From the NCBI RefSeq assembly GCF_003350475.1, contig NZ_QQAV01000002.1:62001-126000 (forward strand): 64,000 nucleotides of DNA. The letters run 5' to 3'. Source of the DNA: Pseudacidovorax intermedius. Its GTDB lineage: Bacteria; Pseudomonadota; Gammaproteobacteria; Burkholderiales; Burkholderiaceae_C. Positions 46,819-55,815 of the stretch are shown here, piece by piece. The notes below the pieces were generated by a model that saw only the letters and a program-made list of their open reading frames with translations, made no database searches and had not been told where the DNA came from. The translations under genes and the position numbers were made by a program. Within the stretch, counting starts at the first letter, position 1. Every line of letters starts with the position of its first letter.

Positions 46819-48524
46819 GTTCGGCCGCGCGCGATCCCCGCGCATCGCTCGACCCCGCCATCGCAATGCGGATGGAGCCGCTGCGCCTGGCCTTGCAGGG
46901 CGCGGCCGATCGCATGCAGTCGGCCATGATGCGCGCCGCCGTCTCTTCCATCGCCCGCGAGGGCGGCGACTGCGCGGCGGCGCTGTTCCTGCCCGACGGC
47001 CGGCTGCTGGCGCAGGCGCGTTCGCTGCCGCTGCTGCTGGGCTCGCTCATCCCGGCGGTGGCGGGTGCGCTGGCGCGCTTCCCGGCCGGCACCATGCGCA
47101 GTGGCGATGTCTACCTGCTCAACGACCCGTGGTCGGGTGGCACGCACCTGCCCGACATTGCGCTCGTCCATCCCATCTTCGATGGCCGCGAACTGATCGC
47201 CCTCGCGGCCACCAGCCTGCACCACCAGGACGTGGGCGGCATGGCGCCAGGCTCCATCCCGCCCGACGCGATCGAGATCCACCAGGAAGGCCTGCGCCTG
47301 CCACCCGTGCGCTGGCGCGATGCGGCGGGCGTGCTGCCCGATATCGACGCCATCCTGGGCGCCAACACCCGTACACCGGCCAACCTGCGCGGCGACCTGG
47401 AGGCGCAGTGGACGGCGCTGGCCCAGGGCGCGCGTGAACTGCGGCAGATCGCCCGCCACACCGGCGAGCGCTTCGCGGCCGTGTGCGAGGCATTGCTCGC
47501 CCAGTCCGCCGACATGACCCGCGCCGCGCTGGCCGCCGTGCCCGATGGCGAGTGGCACTGGCACGACGCGCTCGATGGCGACGGCGAGGGTGCCGAGCCC
47601 ATCGCCATCGCCGTGCGGCTGCACAAGCAGGGCGAAGCGATCACGCTCGATTTCGAGGGCAGCGCGCCGCAGGTGCGCGGACCGCTCAATGCCTCCGCGG
47701 CGGCGATGCTGTCGGCGGCGCTGTTCTTCATGCGCACGCTGGCGCCGCAGGCGCCCAACAACGCGGGCTGCCTGGCGCCGCTCACGCTGAGGCTGCCGCC
47801 CGGCAGCGTGGTCAATCCCGACTGGCCGGCGGCCGTCAATGCCCGCACCGCCACGGTCAAGCTGGCCTGCAACGCCATCCTCGGCGCCTGGGCGCAGGCC
47901 ACGGGCGTGCAAGGTGAAGGCGTGGCCCCGCATGCGGGCGTGGCCACCGTGCTCGCGCTCAGCGGCAGCCGCGGCGATGGTCGCCGCTGGATGTTCACCG
48001 AGATCATCGCCAGCGGCGCGGGCGCCAGCGCCACGGCGCCGGGGCGCGCGGGTGTCTCCACCGACGTGGGCAATGCCCGCAACACGCCCATCGAGGTGAT
48101 CGAGGCCGAGGCGCCGCTTCGCGTGCTGCAGTACGCCATCCGCCGCGGCTCCGGCGGCGCGGGCGAACAGGCCGGTGGCGACGGCGTGCGGCGCGAGTAC
48201 CTGCTGCTCGATGGCGAGGGCTGGATCGCCTACCGCGGCGAGCGCCACCGCAGCCAGGCCCGCGGCGCCCAGGGCGGCGGCGCGGGCGCCAGCGCTTCGG
48301 CACGCCTTCTGCATGCCGACGGGCGTGTGCAGCCGCTGGCCGCGCGCAGCCGCGTTCGCTGGCAGGCCGGCGACCGGCTGCTCATCGAGACCGCGGGCGG
48401 TGGCGCCTGGGGGGCGGTGGTCGCGGATGCAGCGGCTGCCGGCGTCTCGTCGCCGCCGTCTACTTCTTCATCGCCTTCCCCGTCGTCTTCCTTCCATCCC
48501 GACCCACGCCAGGAGTGCCCATGA
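46815..48524 (+). CDS. Hydantoinase/oxoprolinase B-type subunit
   Basis: A 569-residue HyuB-family protein: 'AVSSIAREGGDCAAALFLPDGRLLAQA' (about 41-67), 'VYLLNDPWSGGTHLPDIALV' (about 96-115) and 'LDFEGSAPQVRGPLNA' are family signatures. It would act with the upstream HyuA-type subunit. The last ~25 residues are a low-complexity Ser/Pro run ('SSPPSTSSSPSPSSS') of unknown meaning. Its ATG overlaps the hyuA stop and its stop overlaps the ATG of the next gene. Confidence 0.88.
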   Translation: MSSAARDPRASLDPAIAMRMEPLRLALQGAADRMQSAMMRAAVSSIAREGGDCAAALFLPDGRLLAQARSLPLLLGSLIPAVAGALARFPAGTMRSGDVYLLNDPWSGGTHLPDIALVHPIFDGRELIALAATSLHHQDVGGMAPGSIPPDAIEIHQEGLRLPPVRWRDAAGVLPDIDAILGANTRTPANLRGDLEAQWTALAQGARELRQIARHTGERFAAVCEALLAQSADMTRAALAAVPDGEWHWHDALDGDGEGAEPIAIAVRLHKQGEAITLDFEGSAPQVRGPLNASAAAMLSAALFFMRTLAPQAPNNAGCLAPLTLRLPPGSVVNPDWPAAVNARTATVKLACNAILGAWAQATGVQGEGVAPHAGVATVLALSGSRGDGRRWMFTEIIASGAGASATAPGRAGVSTDVGNARNTPIEVIEAEAPLRVLQYAIRRGSGGAGEQAGGDGVRREYLLLDGEGWIAYRGERHRSQARGAQGGGAGASASARLLHADGRVQPLAARSRVRWQAGDRLLIETAGGGAWGAVVADAAAAGVSSPPSTSSSPSPSSSFHPDPRQECP

Positions 48525-49525
48525 ACCGACCGTCCTTCCCTCTTCGCCGCCGCGCCGGCCTGGCCCTGGTGGCGGCCCTTGCGGCCGGTGCGCTGCTGGC
48601 ACCGGCCCTCGGCCAGGCGCAGCCGGCCTATCCGAGCAAGCCCATCCACATCGTCGTGCCCTTTCCGCCCGGCGGCAGCACCGACGTGCTGGCGCGGCGC
48701 ATCGGCGACAAGCTGGCCAGTGCCTGGGGCCAGCCGGTGGTGGTGGACAACCGTGCCGGTGCGGGCGGCACCGTGGGCGCCGACTACGTGGCCAAGTCCG
48801 CACCCGACGGCTACACATTGCTGATGGGGGTGACCGGCAGCAATGCCATCGCGCAGGCGCTGTACGCCAAGCTGCCCTATGACGTGGTGAAGGACTTCGC
48901 GCCCGTCTCGATGGTGGTGAGCGCGCCGCTGGTGCTGGCCGTGAATCCCGACGTGAAGGTGCGCACGGCGCAGGAGTTCCTGGCGCTGGCCAAGTCGAAG
49001 CCGGGCGGCCTGAGCTACGGCTCGGCCGGCAACGGCACCTCGATGCACCTGACGGGCGAGATGTACAAGCAGGCCGCGGGCGTGTCGATGGTCCACATCC
49101 CTTACCGCGGCAGCGCGGGCATGCTGACCGACCTGATGAGCGGGCAGATCCAGGCCACCTTCGGTGACGTGCTGGTGCTGATGCCGCAGATCCAGGCCGG
49201 CAAGCTTAGGGCGCTGGCCGTCACGTCGAAGACGCGGCACCCGATGCTGCCGGACGTGCCGACGCTGGACGAGGCCGGCCTCAAGGGCTTCGAGGCCTTG
49301 TCGTGGCAGGGCCTGTTCGCGCCGGCCGGCACGCCGCCCGAGGTGGTGGAGAAGCTGAGTGCCGAGGTGAACAAGGCGGTGCGTTCGCCCGACGTGCGCG
49401 AGTATTTCGCGTCGCGCGGTTTCATCGTCGAGGGCACGACACCGGCGGCCTTCAAGGCGCTGATCGAGGCCGAGGTGAAGAAGTGGACGCCGATCGTGAA
49501 GTACTCGGGGGCGCGGGCGGATTGA
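48521..49525 (+). CDS. Tripartite tricarboxylate transporter binding protein (Bug family)
   Basis: A 334-residue periplasmic binding protein with a signal peptide (residues 1-~31, ending 'ALGQAQP'). 'YPSKPIHIVVPFPPGGSTDVLAR' (about 34-56) and 'GQPVVVDNRAGAGGTVGADYVAK' are Bug hallmarks; the ligand is usually a small carboxylate or amide. No TctA/TctB membrane genes are nearby, which is common for Bug proteins. I use ATG 48521 with AGGAG five bases upstream rather than GTG 48515 inside that box. Last gene of the oxidase-hyuAB operon. Confidence 0.92.
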   Translation: MNRPSFPLRRRAGLALVAALAAGALLAPALGQAQPAYPSKPIHIVVPFPPGGSTDVLARRIGDKLASAWGQPVVVDNRAGAGGTVGADYVAKSAPDGYTLLMGVTGSNAIAQALYAKLPYDVVKDFAPVSMVVSAPLVLAVNPDVKVRTAQEFLALAKSKPGGLSYGSAGNGTSMHLTGEMYKQAAGVSMVHIPYRGSAGMLTDLMSGQIQATFGDVLVLMPQIQAGKLRALAVTSKTRHPMLPDVPTLDEAGLKGFEALSWQGLFAPAGTPPEVVEKLSAEVNKAVRSPDVREYFASRGFIVEGTTPAAFKALIEAEVKKWTPIVKYSGARAD

Positions 49526-49731
49526 GCGTGGTTGCGGTTGTTGGGTTCGTGGGTGCTTGGACGTTCCAGTCCATCTGCCGTGGAGACGGGCCTGTCAGAG
49601 GTAGCGGGCCGGATCCATTGGGGCGGATGTGGCTAGGTAGCGGCGCCCGTGGAAGCTGCTGTTGAGTGGGGTTCCGTACGCTGGCGGCGCCGCCAGCCCC
49701 GGCCCGCCCAGCCGCCTCGCCCACAGGCTGC

Positions 49732-49901
49732 GCCGCTCGCTGAACGCTCGCGGAACCTGCGGTGCTCGCCGGATGAGCGCGCGGCGTAACTCGCTGCGCT
49801 GCCTGCCGGCAGCTCCGCTCAAACAAACGCCGCGAGTCAGTCACGACCGGCCCGCGGGGGCCGCGGGCCTCGCTCATCCGGCTGCGCGCCTCGGCGCATC
49901 C
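49732..49901 (+). repeat. Long inverted repeat, left arm
   Basis: Shares blocks with the right arm at 50250-50414 in reverse complement: CTCGCTGAACGCTCG (49736-49750 with 50399-50413), CCTGCGGTGCTCGCC (49756-49770 with 50378-50392) and CGAGTCAGTCACG (49833-49845 with 50307-50319), with looser similarity between. Block order and spacing are kept. Confidence 0.75.
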
Positions 49902-49998
49902 TGAGGGCGAGTCGGCCGGGCGGGCCGGGGCCGGCTCCAGGGTGATCGGGCGCGGTGCTTCCCTTGGCGTCCTTGAAGACGGCGCAGATGGATTCACC

Positions 49999-50115
49999 CA
50001 ACAGCCGTTCGGGCTGAAGAGCGCAGGTCAGCTCACCCAACAACCGTTCGGGCTGAGCTTGTCGAAGCCAGGGCATGTGCGGATCAACGCCCTTCGACAA
50101 GCTCAGGGCGAACGG
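49999..50115. repeat. REP-like palindromic units, facing pair
   Basis: Two tandem units starting TCACCCAACA(G/A)CCGTTCGGGCTGA (about 49995 and 50033) are followed by an inverted unit CTTCGACAAGCTCAGGGCGA (from 50092). The 24-base segments 50044-50067 and 50092-50115 are complementary except in a CCC/GGG block. Same family as 35597-35729 and 53916-53938. Confidence 0.8.
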
Positions 50116-50249
50116 GTTGATGGACTCACCGACTGGGCAAGCGTGCTGATTGGGTAAGCACGCGGATGGGCCCCTTGGAACCTGACCAAGGCCGACACCC
50201 TTCGATCACCCCAAAAGCCCGGCGGGACCGGCCCCCAGGGCGCGGGCGT

Positions 50250-50414
50250 TGGGCGTGCCGAGGCGCGCAGCCTGGCGAGTGAGGTGCGCGAGCATCGCGC
50301 ACCGGCCGTGACTGACTCGTGGCGCTTGTCCGAGCGGAGCGCGCCAGCGCGCAGCGAGTTGCGCCACGCACTCGCCAGGCGAGCACCGCAGGGGACCCCG
50401 AGCGTTCAGCGAGG
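50250..50414 (-). repeat. Long inverted repeat, right arm
   Basis: Reverse-complement partner of 49732-49901 (matching blocks listed there). Together the two arms enclose ~350 bp that contain the REP-like pair. Confidence 0.75.
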
Positions 50415-50582
50415 GGCACGCACATCGGCCGCGCCCTGGGGGCCGCTCTCGCCGGGCGTCTTCGCGGAGGCAACGGTCTTTGGACATCAAATGCGACCAC
50501 GGCAAATGCTTCCGCATGCCGTGATGAGAGCCCTCGAAAGTCCAGAGGTGCCAGCTGAGCGACTTCAGAGGGCCCCAAACAA

Positions 50583-50606
50583 AAACGGGGCCCGAAGAGC
50601 CCCGTT
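50583..50606 (-). terminator. Rho-independent terminator of metK
   Basis: On the minus strand AACGGGGC-TCTTCGG-GCCCCGTT is followed by TTTTGTTT. It begins 24 bp after the metK stop. Confidence 0.9.
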
Positions 50607-50629
50607 ACCCATTCAGCGGAAGAGCCGAA

Positions 50630-51811
<1,182 letters not shown>

Positions 51812-51847
51812 GTTCGAGAAAACTCCTGCATGAAGGATGCGGACCGG

Positions 51848-51884
51848 GCGTTTGCCGGCACCCTCGGGAGTCTCTGGCGAACGC
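51848..51884. promoter_or_regulatory. Hairpin in the metK leader
   Basis: GCGTTTGCC (51848-51856) and GGCGAACGC (51876-51884) pair over 9 positions with one mismatch or wobble around a 19-nt loop containing CCCTCGGGAG. On the metK transcript it lies between the end of the possible upstream ORF and the metK ribosome site. Confidence 0.45.
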
Positions 51885-51885
51885 T

Positions 51886-51954
51886 TTAGCAGTTGGGTTT
51901 AACGTCGCCCTGCAAGTAGTCCTGTAACTCGGCGACAATTTCGATTCTATTCAT
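51886..51954 (-). CDS. Possible 22-codon upstream ORF of metK
   Basis: ATG 51954 to TAA 51886-51888 on the metK strand encodes 22 residues beginning '[10 protein letters not shown]' and ending 'VKPNC'. It has ordinary amino-acid content, unlike the Arg-rich shadows common in this G+C-rich DNA, and uses A/T-rich codons (AAT, AGA, ATT, TTA, AAA). The ribosome site is weak (GAGACCGGC). It ends two bases before a hairpin and 74 bp before metK, an arrangement that would suit translational attenuation. Coding is a suggestion only. Confidence 0.3.
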   Translation of the reverse strand: MNRIEIVAELQDYLQGDVKPNC

Positions 51955-52018
51955 GCCGGTCTCAGCCCGCTGAGCCGCGCGTCGGTTTTCCACCCACCCG
52001 TTTGTCCGACAACACCTG

Positions 52019-52891
52019 ATGATCGCGTTGTTTCGTCTGCTTGCCCGTGCGCCGCTGCCGCTGATGCATGCGCTCGGCGGGCTGCTGGGCTGGCTGGTCT
52101 GGGCGTTGGCACCGGACTATCGGCGGCGCTTCCGCGAGAACGCGGCGCAGGCCGGCCTGACGCCCGAGCAATGGCGCCCTGCCATCGCTGCCGCGGGCCG
52201 CATGGCCGCCGAACTGCCCTGGCTCTGGGCCCGCCCGGCGGGCGAAAGCGTGCTGCCCCGCGTTCGCCAGTGGACCGGCGACGAGGCCCTGGGCGCCGCG
52301 CTCGCCTCCGGCCGCGGCGCCATCGTCATCTCGCCGCACCTGGGCTGCTGGGAGTTGCTGGGCCAGGCTCTGGGCGAGCGCTTTCTGGCCAGCCACGGGC
52401 CCATCACCGCGCTGTTCCGTCCGCCGCGCAAGCCGTGGATGGCGGCGCTGATGGAAGGTTCGCGCGACCGACCCGGCTTGCACATGCTGCCCACCGACGT
52501 GTCGGGCGTGCGCGGGCTGATGCGTGCGCTCAAGAAGGGCGGCTACACCGGCATCCTGCCCGATCAGGTGCCGCCGACGGGGCAGGGCGTGTGGGCGCCC
52601 TTCTTCGGCCGACCGGCCTACACCATGACCCTCGTGCCGCGCCTCGCGCAGCTGACCGGCGCCCAGGTCTTCCTGGGCGTGTGTGAGCGGCTACCGCGTG
52701 GACGCGGCTATGCCGTGCGCCTGCAGCCGCTGGATGCGCCCGCCCTTGCCGATCCCAAAGCCTCCCCCGAAGAGGCCGCCACCGCCATGAACCAAGGCAT
52801 CGAGCAACTGATCCTGAGCCTGCCTGGCCAGTATGTCTGGGACTATGCGCGCTACAAGGCGCCGCGCGCCGAGATGGAGACGGCGCGATGA
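52019..52891 (+). CDS. Lipid A biosynthesis acyltransferase (LpxL/HtrB family), copy 1
   Basis: A 290-residue inner-membrane enzyme that adds a secondary acyl chain from acyl-ACP to Kdo-lipid A or its precursor. The HX4(D/E) catalytic motif is 'HLGCWE' (about residues 104-109); 'ALFRPPRKPWM' and 'GGYTGILPDQVPP' are further family motifs, and an N-terminal hydrophobic segment anchors it. ATG 52019. Its stop overlaps the ATG of a small repeat-encoded ORF that leads into the second copy. Confidence 0.92.
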   Translation: MIALFRLLARAPLPLMHALGGLLGWLVWALAPDYRRRFRENAAQAGLTPEQWRPAIAAAGRMAAELPWLWARPAGESVLPRVRQWTGDEALGAALASGRGAIVISPHLGCWELLGQALGERFLASHGPITALFRPPRKPWMAALMEGSRDRPGLHMLPTDVSGVRGLMRALKKGGYTGILPDQVPPTGQGVWAPFFGRPAYTMTLVPRLAQLTGAQVFLGVCERLPRGRGYAVRLQPLDAPALADPKASPEEAATAMNQGIEQLILSLPGQYVWDYARYKAPRAEMETAR

Positions 52892-53022
52892 GCGCCGCCC
52901 GGCCGCTCCGAAGGCGCTCGCACCCGCAGTGCGCAGCACGGAGGGGTTTTTCAATGTTCGCCGCCCGGCCGCTCCGAAGGCGCTCGCACCCGCAGTGCGC
53001 AGCACGGAGGGTTTCGCTGTGA
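52888..53022 (+). CDS. Possible 44-residue ORF made of a duplicated 66-bp unit
   Basis: ATG 52888 overlaps the stop of acyltransferase copy 1 (ATGA) and the TGA at 53020-53022 overlaps the GTG of copy 2 (GTGA). The 44 codons are two 22-residue units, each containing 'AARPLRRRSHPQCAARR'. The arrangement would let ribosomes pass from one acyltransferase to the other. Arg-rich peptides of this type come from a dispersed DNA repeat, so the protein itself may have no function. Translation is inferred from the overlaps. Confidence 0.35.
   Translation: MSAARPLRRRSHPQCAARRGFSMFAARPLRRRSHPQCAARRVSL
52893..53011 (+). repeat. Tandem 53-bp exact repeat (66-bp period)
   Basis: 52893-52945 and 52959-53011 are identical over 53 bases, from CGCCGCCCGGCCGCTCCGAA to CAGCACGGAGGG. 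Each copy ends in GGAGGG, a ribosome-binding sequence; the second lies 7 bases before the GTG of the next gene. Confidence 0.92.
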
Positions 53023-53894
53023 GTTTCTCGGCCCGCCTGGGCATCGGCTTCATGCGCGCCCTGGCCCATCTGCCGCTGCCAGTGGTGCGCGGCCTGGGCG
53101 CCGCGCTCGGGCCGGTGCTGCATGCGCTCGCCAAGCCGCGCCGCCATGTGGTGGACGTCAACCTGGCCCTGTGCTTCCCCGAGAAGACGCCCGAGGAGCG
53201 GCGCCGCATCGCGCGCCAGACCTTCGTGTACGTGGCCCAGGCCTGGTTCGACCGCGCCTGGCTGTGGCATGCGCCCGCCGAGGTGATCCGCCAGCGCGTG
53301 ACGCTCAAGGGCGCGCTGGACGAGATCGACGTGGGCGAGCAGCCCACCATCCTCTTCGCGCCGCACTTCTACGGGCTGGACGCCGCCGCAACGCGGCTGA
53401 CCATGCACACGCCCAAGCAGTCCACCACCATCTACACCACACAGCGCGACCCGGTCATGGACGAGTGGACGCGGCAGGGCCGCACCCGCTTCGGCAACGT
53501 GACGGTGCTGCACCGCATGGACGGCGTGAAGCAGATCGTGGCCAACCTGCGCCGCGGTGGCCTGCTGTACCTGCTGCCCGACATGGATTTCGGTCCGGCG
53601 CATACCGAGTTCGTGCCTTTCTTCCACACGCTGGCCGCGACCACGCCCTCGCTCTCGCGCTTCTCGCGGCTGGCGCGGGCCAAGGTCGTTCCGGTGCTGT
53701 CGCGTCTCACGAAGGAAGGCTACGAAATCGAGGTGTTGCCGTCCTGGCAGGACTTTCCGACCGACGATGCCATCGCGGACACGGCGCGCATGAATGCGCA
53801 GCTGGCCGATTGGATCCGCACGATGCCGGCGCAGTATTACTGGGTGCACCGGCGCTTCAAGACGCGGCCGCCGGGCGAGCCTTCGGTGTACTAG
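53019..53894 (+). CDS. Lipid A biosynthesis acyltransferase (LpxL/LpxM family), copy 2
   Basis: A 291-residue paralogue of the preceding enzyme. Its HX4D motif is 'HFYGLD' (about residues 112-117), with 'LLYLLPDMDFGP' and a C-terminal 'YYWVHRRFKTRPPGEP' as family landmarks. GTG 53019 starts just before the hydrophobic N-terminus 'FSARLGIGFMRALAHL'; the frame is open through the tandem repeat upstream, but that sequence is repeat-derived. The GGAGGG of the second repeat copy serves as ribosome site. Two adjacent paralogues would add the two secondary acyl chains of a hexa-acyl lipid A. Confidence 0.92.
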   Translation: MSFSARLGIGFMRALAHLPLPVVRGLGAALGPVLHALAKPRRHVVDVNLALCFPEKTPEERRRIARQTFVYVAQAWFDRAWLWHAPAEVIRQRVTLKGALDEIDVGEQPTILFAPHFYGLDAAATRLTMHTPKQSTTIYTTQRDPVMDEWTRQGRTRFGNVTVLHRMDGVKQIVANLRRGGLLYLLPDMDFGPAHTEFVPFFHTLAATTPSLSRFSRLARAKVVPVLSRLTKEGYEIEVLPSWQDFPTDDAIADTARMNAQLADWIRTMPAQYYWVHRRFKTRPPGEPSVY

Positions 53895-53915
53895 AGGGGA
53901 AGGCCGCTTCCAGGT

Positions 53916-53938
53916 TTCGACAGGCTCAGCCCGAACGG
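53916..53938. repeat. Single REP-like unit
   Basis: TTCGACAGGCTCAGCCCGAA followed by CGG, 21 bp after the acyltransferase stop. Same motif as at 35.6 and 50.0 kb. It may mark the 3' end of the acyltransferase transcript. Confidence 0.75.
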
Positions 53939-53975
53939 TGTCGGGTCACTGAACCCCATCACGCACCCGCTGCGC

Positions 53976-54890
53976 TCAGCCTCTCAGGCGCGGATGGCGC
54001 CGGATGAAGGCGCCGATGCGCGCCATCACCAGTTCCGGCTGCTCGTGCACCACCCAGTGCGTGGCGCCTTCCAGGCGCTCGATGTCGAGCTGGCGCACAT
54101 AGTCTTCCAGGCCGTCGAGCAGGCCGGGGCGCAGGGCGATGTCCGCCATGCCCCAGAGCACCAGGGTCGGGATGTCCACCGTCACGCGCTCGCGCGGGAT
54201 GTCTGGGATGTCGTTGCCGGGCTTGAGCGGCGTGACGCGGTAGAGGTTGCAGGCCCCCACCAGGCCCTGCGACCACACCTCGCGGTACCGCGCCTTGACG
54301 TCGTCGGTGAGCCAGCCCGCGTTGCCGGCGCCGGCATGCATGGACGACAGCATGCCGAAGAGCCGCGCGAAGTCGTCGCGCGCCAGCACTTCTTCGCTGC
54401 CGGGGCGCGCGAGCCAGTTCATGTAGGCACTGGCCTCCTGCTGCTCGGGGCTGTTCTTCAACTCCCGCGCGAAGGTGCCGGCATGCGGCGAGTTGATGAT
54501 CACCAGCCGGCCCACGCGCGCGGGCATCGCGTTGGCCATGCCCCAGCCGAAGGCGCCCCCCCAGTCGTGGGCGACCAGCGTGTCGATCTGGCCGCCCGCC
54601 GATTCGCTCTCGGCCAGGGCGCGCAGGTCCTGCATCAGGCGATGGGCCTGGTAGGCCTCCAACTCCGCCGGCGCGCTGGAGCGCTCGAAGCCGCGCAGGT
54701 TGGGCGCCACGCAGCGATAGCCGCCGTTCTCCGGCCGGGCGAAATGCGCCAGCAGCGGGTCCCAGATGAAGGCCGCCTCCGGAAAGCCGTGGAGAAAGAG
54801 CATCAATGGCCGGCCGGGCTCGCCTGCCGCGCGGCAACTGAGCGTGATGCCATGCGGCAGCGCGCGCTCGAAGGTCTGGATGTCGGTCAT
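53976..54890 (-). CDS. Alpha/beta-hydrolase (epoxide hydrolase/haloalkane dehalogenase type)
   Basis: A 304-residue cytoplasmic hydrolase. The oxyanion segment is 'LFLHGFPE' (about 32-39), the nucleophile is Asp in 'LVAHDWGG' (about 107-114), and the charge-relay His is in 'GATHWVVHEQPE' near the C-terminus; an Asp nucleophile points to epoxide hydrolases or dehalogenases rather than esterases. The substrate is unknown. It follows engB on the same strand after 54 bp, but they need not share a function. Confidence 0.88.
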   Translation of the reverse strand: MTDIQTFERALPHGITLSCRAAGEPGRPLMLFLHGFPEAAFIWDPLLAHFARPENGGYRCVAPNLRGFERSSAPAELEAYQAHRLMQDLRALAESESAGGQIDTLVAHDWGGAFGWGMANAMPARVGRLVIINSPHAGTFARELKNSPEQQEASAYMNWLARPGSEEVLARDDFARLFGMLSSMHAGAGNAGWLTDDVKARYREVWSQGLVGACNLYRVTPLKPGNDIPDIPRERVTVDIPTLVLWGMADIALRPGLLDGLEDYVRQLDIERLEGATHWVVHEQPELVMARIGAFIRRHPRLRG

Positions 54891-54944
54891 CGCACATGTC
54901 TCCTGGGTGTGGGTCGGAAGACGCGTGCGTGGGTGCAGATCGCG

Positions 54945-55718
54945 TCAGCCGACGTCGGGGTGCGTCCAGCGCCAGATGATCTCGGCCGCTTCGTCCACAC
55001 CCTGCTTCTTGAGGGCGGAGAAGAGTCTGACCTCGCCGCCGCCGGCCTGCAGTCGCGCAATCGACAGCGCCTTGTTGGCCTCGGCCCGCGTGAGCTTGTC
55101 GGCCTTGGTCAGCAGCACCAGGAAGTTCAGGCCCTGCTCGACGCGCGGGCGGATCACTTCCAGCAGGACCTCGTCCAGTTCGGTCATGCCCAGGCGCGGA
55201 TCGCACATCAGCACCACGCCCGACAGTTGCTCGCGGGTCATCAGGTAGTTGCCCATCACCCGCTGCCAGCGCAGCTTGGCCTCGCGCGGCACGGCGGCAT
55301 AACCATAGCCGGGCAGGTCGGCCAGCACGGCGTCGTCCACCTGGCCCTTGCCCACGCCGAACAGGTTGATGTGCTGCGTGCGGCCGGGCGTCTTGGAGGC
55401 GAAGGCCAGGCGCTTCTGCTGCGTCAGCGTGTTGATCGCCGTGGACTTGCCGGCATTGGAGCGGCCCACGAAGGCGATCTCGGGCAGGCCCAGCGGGGGC
55501 AGGGTGTCCAGCCGCGGCGAGCTGAGCAGGAAGTGCGCCGTGTGCATCCAGCCCAGGGCCGTGCGGGCGCGCTCGGCAAAGCTGGCAGCGGGCGTTGCGA
55601 GTGCTGCGGGAGCACCGGCGGAGTTGGGAGGACCGGCGTTCTCCGCCGATCCGCTGGCGGGTGCCGCTGCGGCATCGGCCGCGTCATCCGCAGGAGAGGG
55701 CGGAAAAGTTTGATCCAT
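54945..55718 (-). CDS. engB: Ribosome biogenesis GTP-binding protein EngB (YsxC/YihA)
   Basis: A 257-residue GTPase needed for late assembly of the 50S subunit. G1 'GRSNAGKST' (about 90-98), G3 'DLPGYGYA', G4 'TKAD' and G5-like 'FSALKKQG' are intact. The ~45-residue Ala/Pro-rich N-terminal extension ('ADDAADAAAAPASG') goes beyond the ~200-residue E. coli protein and is typical of the group. ATG 55718 is preferred over TTG 55736. Divergent from cytochrome c4. Confidence 0.94.
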   Translation of the reverse strand: MDQTFPPSPADDAADAAAAPASGSAENAGPPNSAGAPAALATPAASFAERARTALGWMHTAHFLLSSPRLDTLPPLGLPEIAFVGRSNAGKSTAINTLTQQKRLAFASKTPGRTQHINLFGVGKGQVDDAVLADLPGYGYAAVPREAKLRWQRVMGNYLMTREQLSGVVLMCDPRLGMTELDEVLLEVIRPRVEQGLNFLVLLTKADKLTRAEANKALSIARLQAGGGEVRLFSALKKQGVDEAAEIIWRWTHPDVG

Positions 55719-55815
55719 TCGGTACAGGGTTCTCAAGGAGGCCGTGGCAAGGGAGGGCGATTGTAGAATTGCCCGGTTTTGCGCCAGTCAGCGTACAAGT
55801 GAAGAAGCCCACGAT

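Larger units (their letters stand above)
49526..50582. other. Gene-poor repeat tract between the Bug gene and metK
   Basis: About 1.06 kb without a convincing gene. It holds an inverted pair of ~170-bp repeats (49732-49901 and 50250-50414) around a facing pair of REP-like palindromes (49999-50115). Open frames through the repeats (e.g. 49662-49904 plus, 50206-50517 minus) translate to Arg/Ala-rich sequence and resemble each other only because the repeats do. Confidence 0.7.

Noticed and set aside
49662..49904. Open frame of 80 codons in the repeat tract
   Set aside because: It follows the repeat arm; its similarity to the minus-strand frame at 50206-50517 comes from the shared repeat, not from a protein family.
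52833..53018. N-terminal extension of the second acyltransferase by ~62 residues
   Set aside because: The frame is open through the tandem repeat and into the upstream gene's end, but the hydrophobic family N-terminus begins right after GTG 53019.
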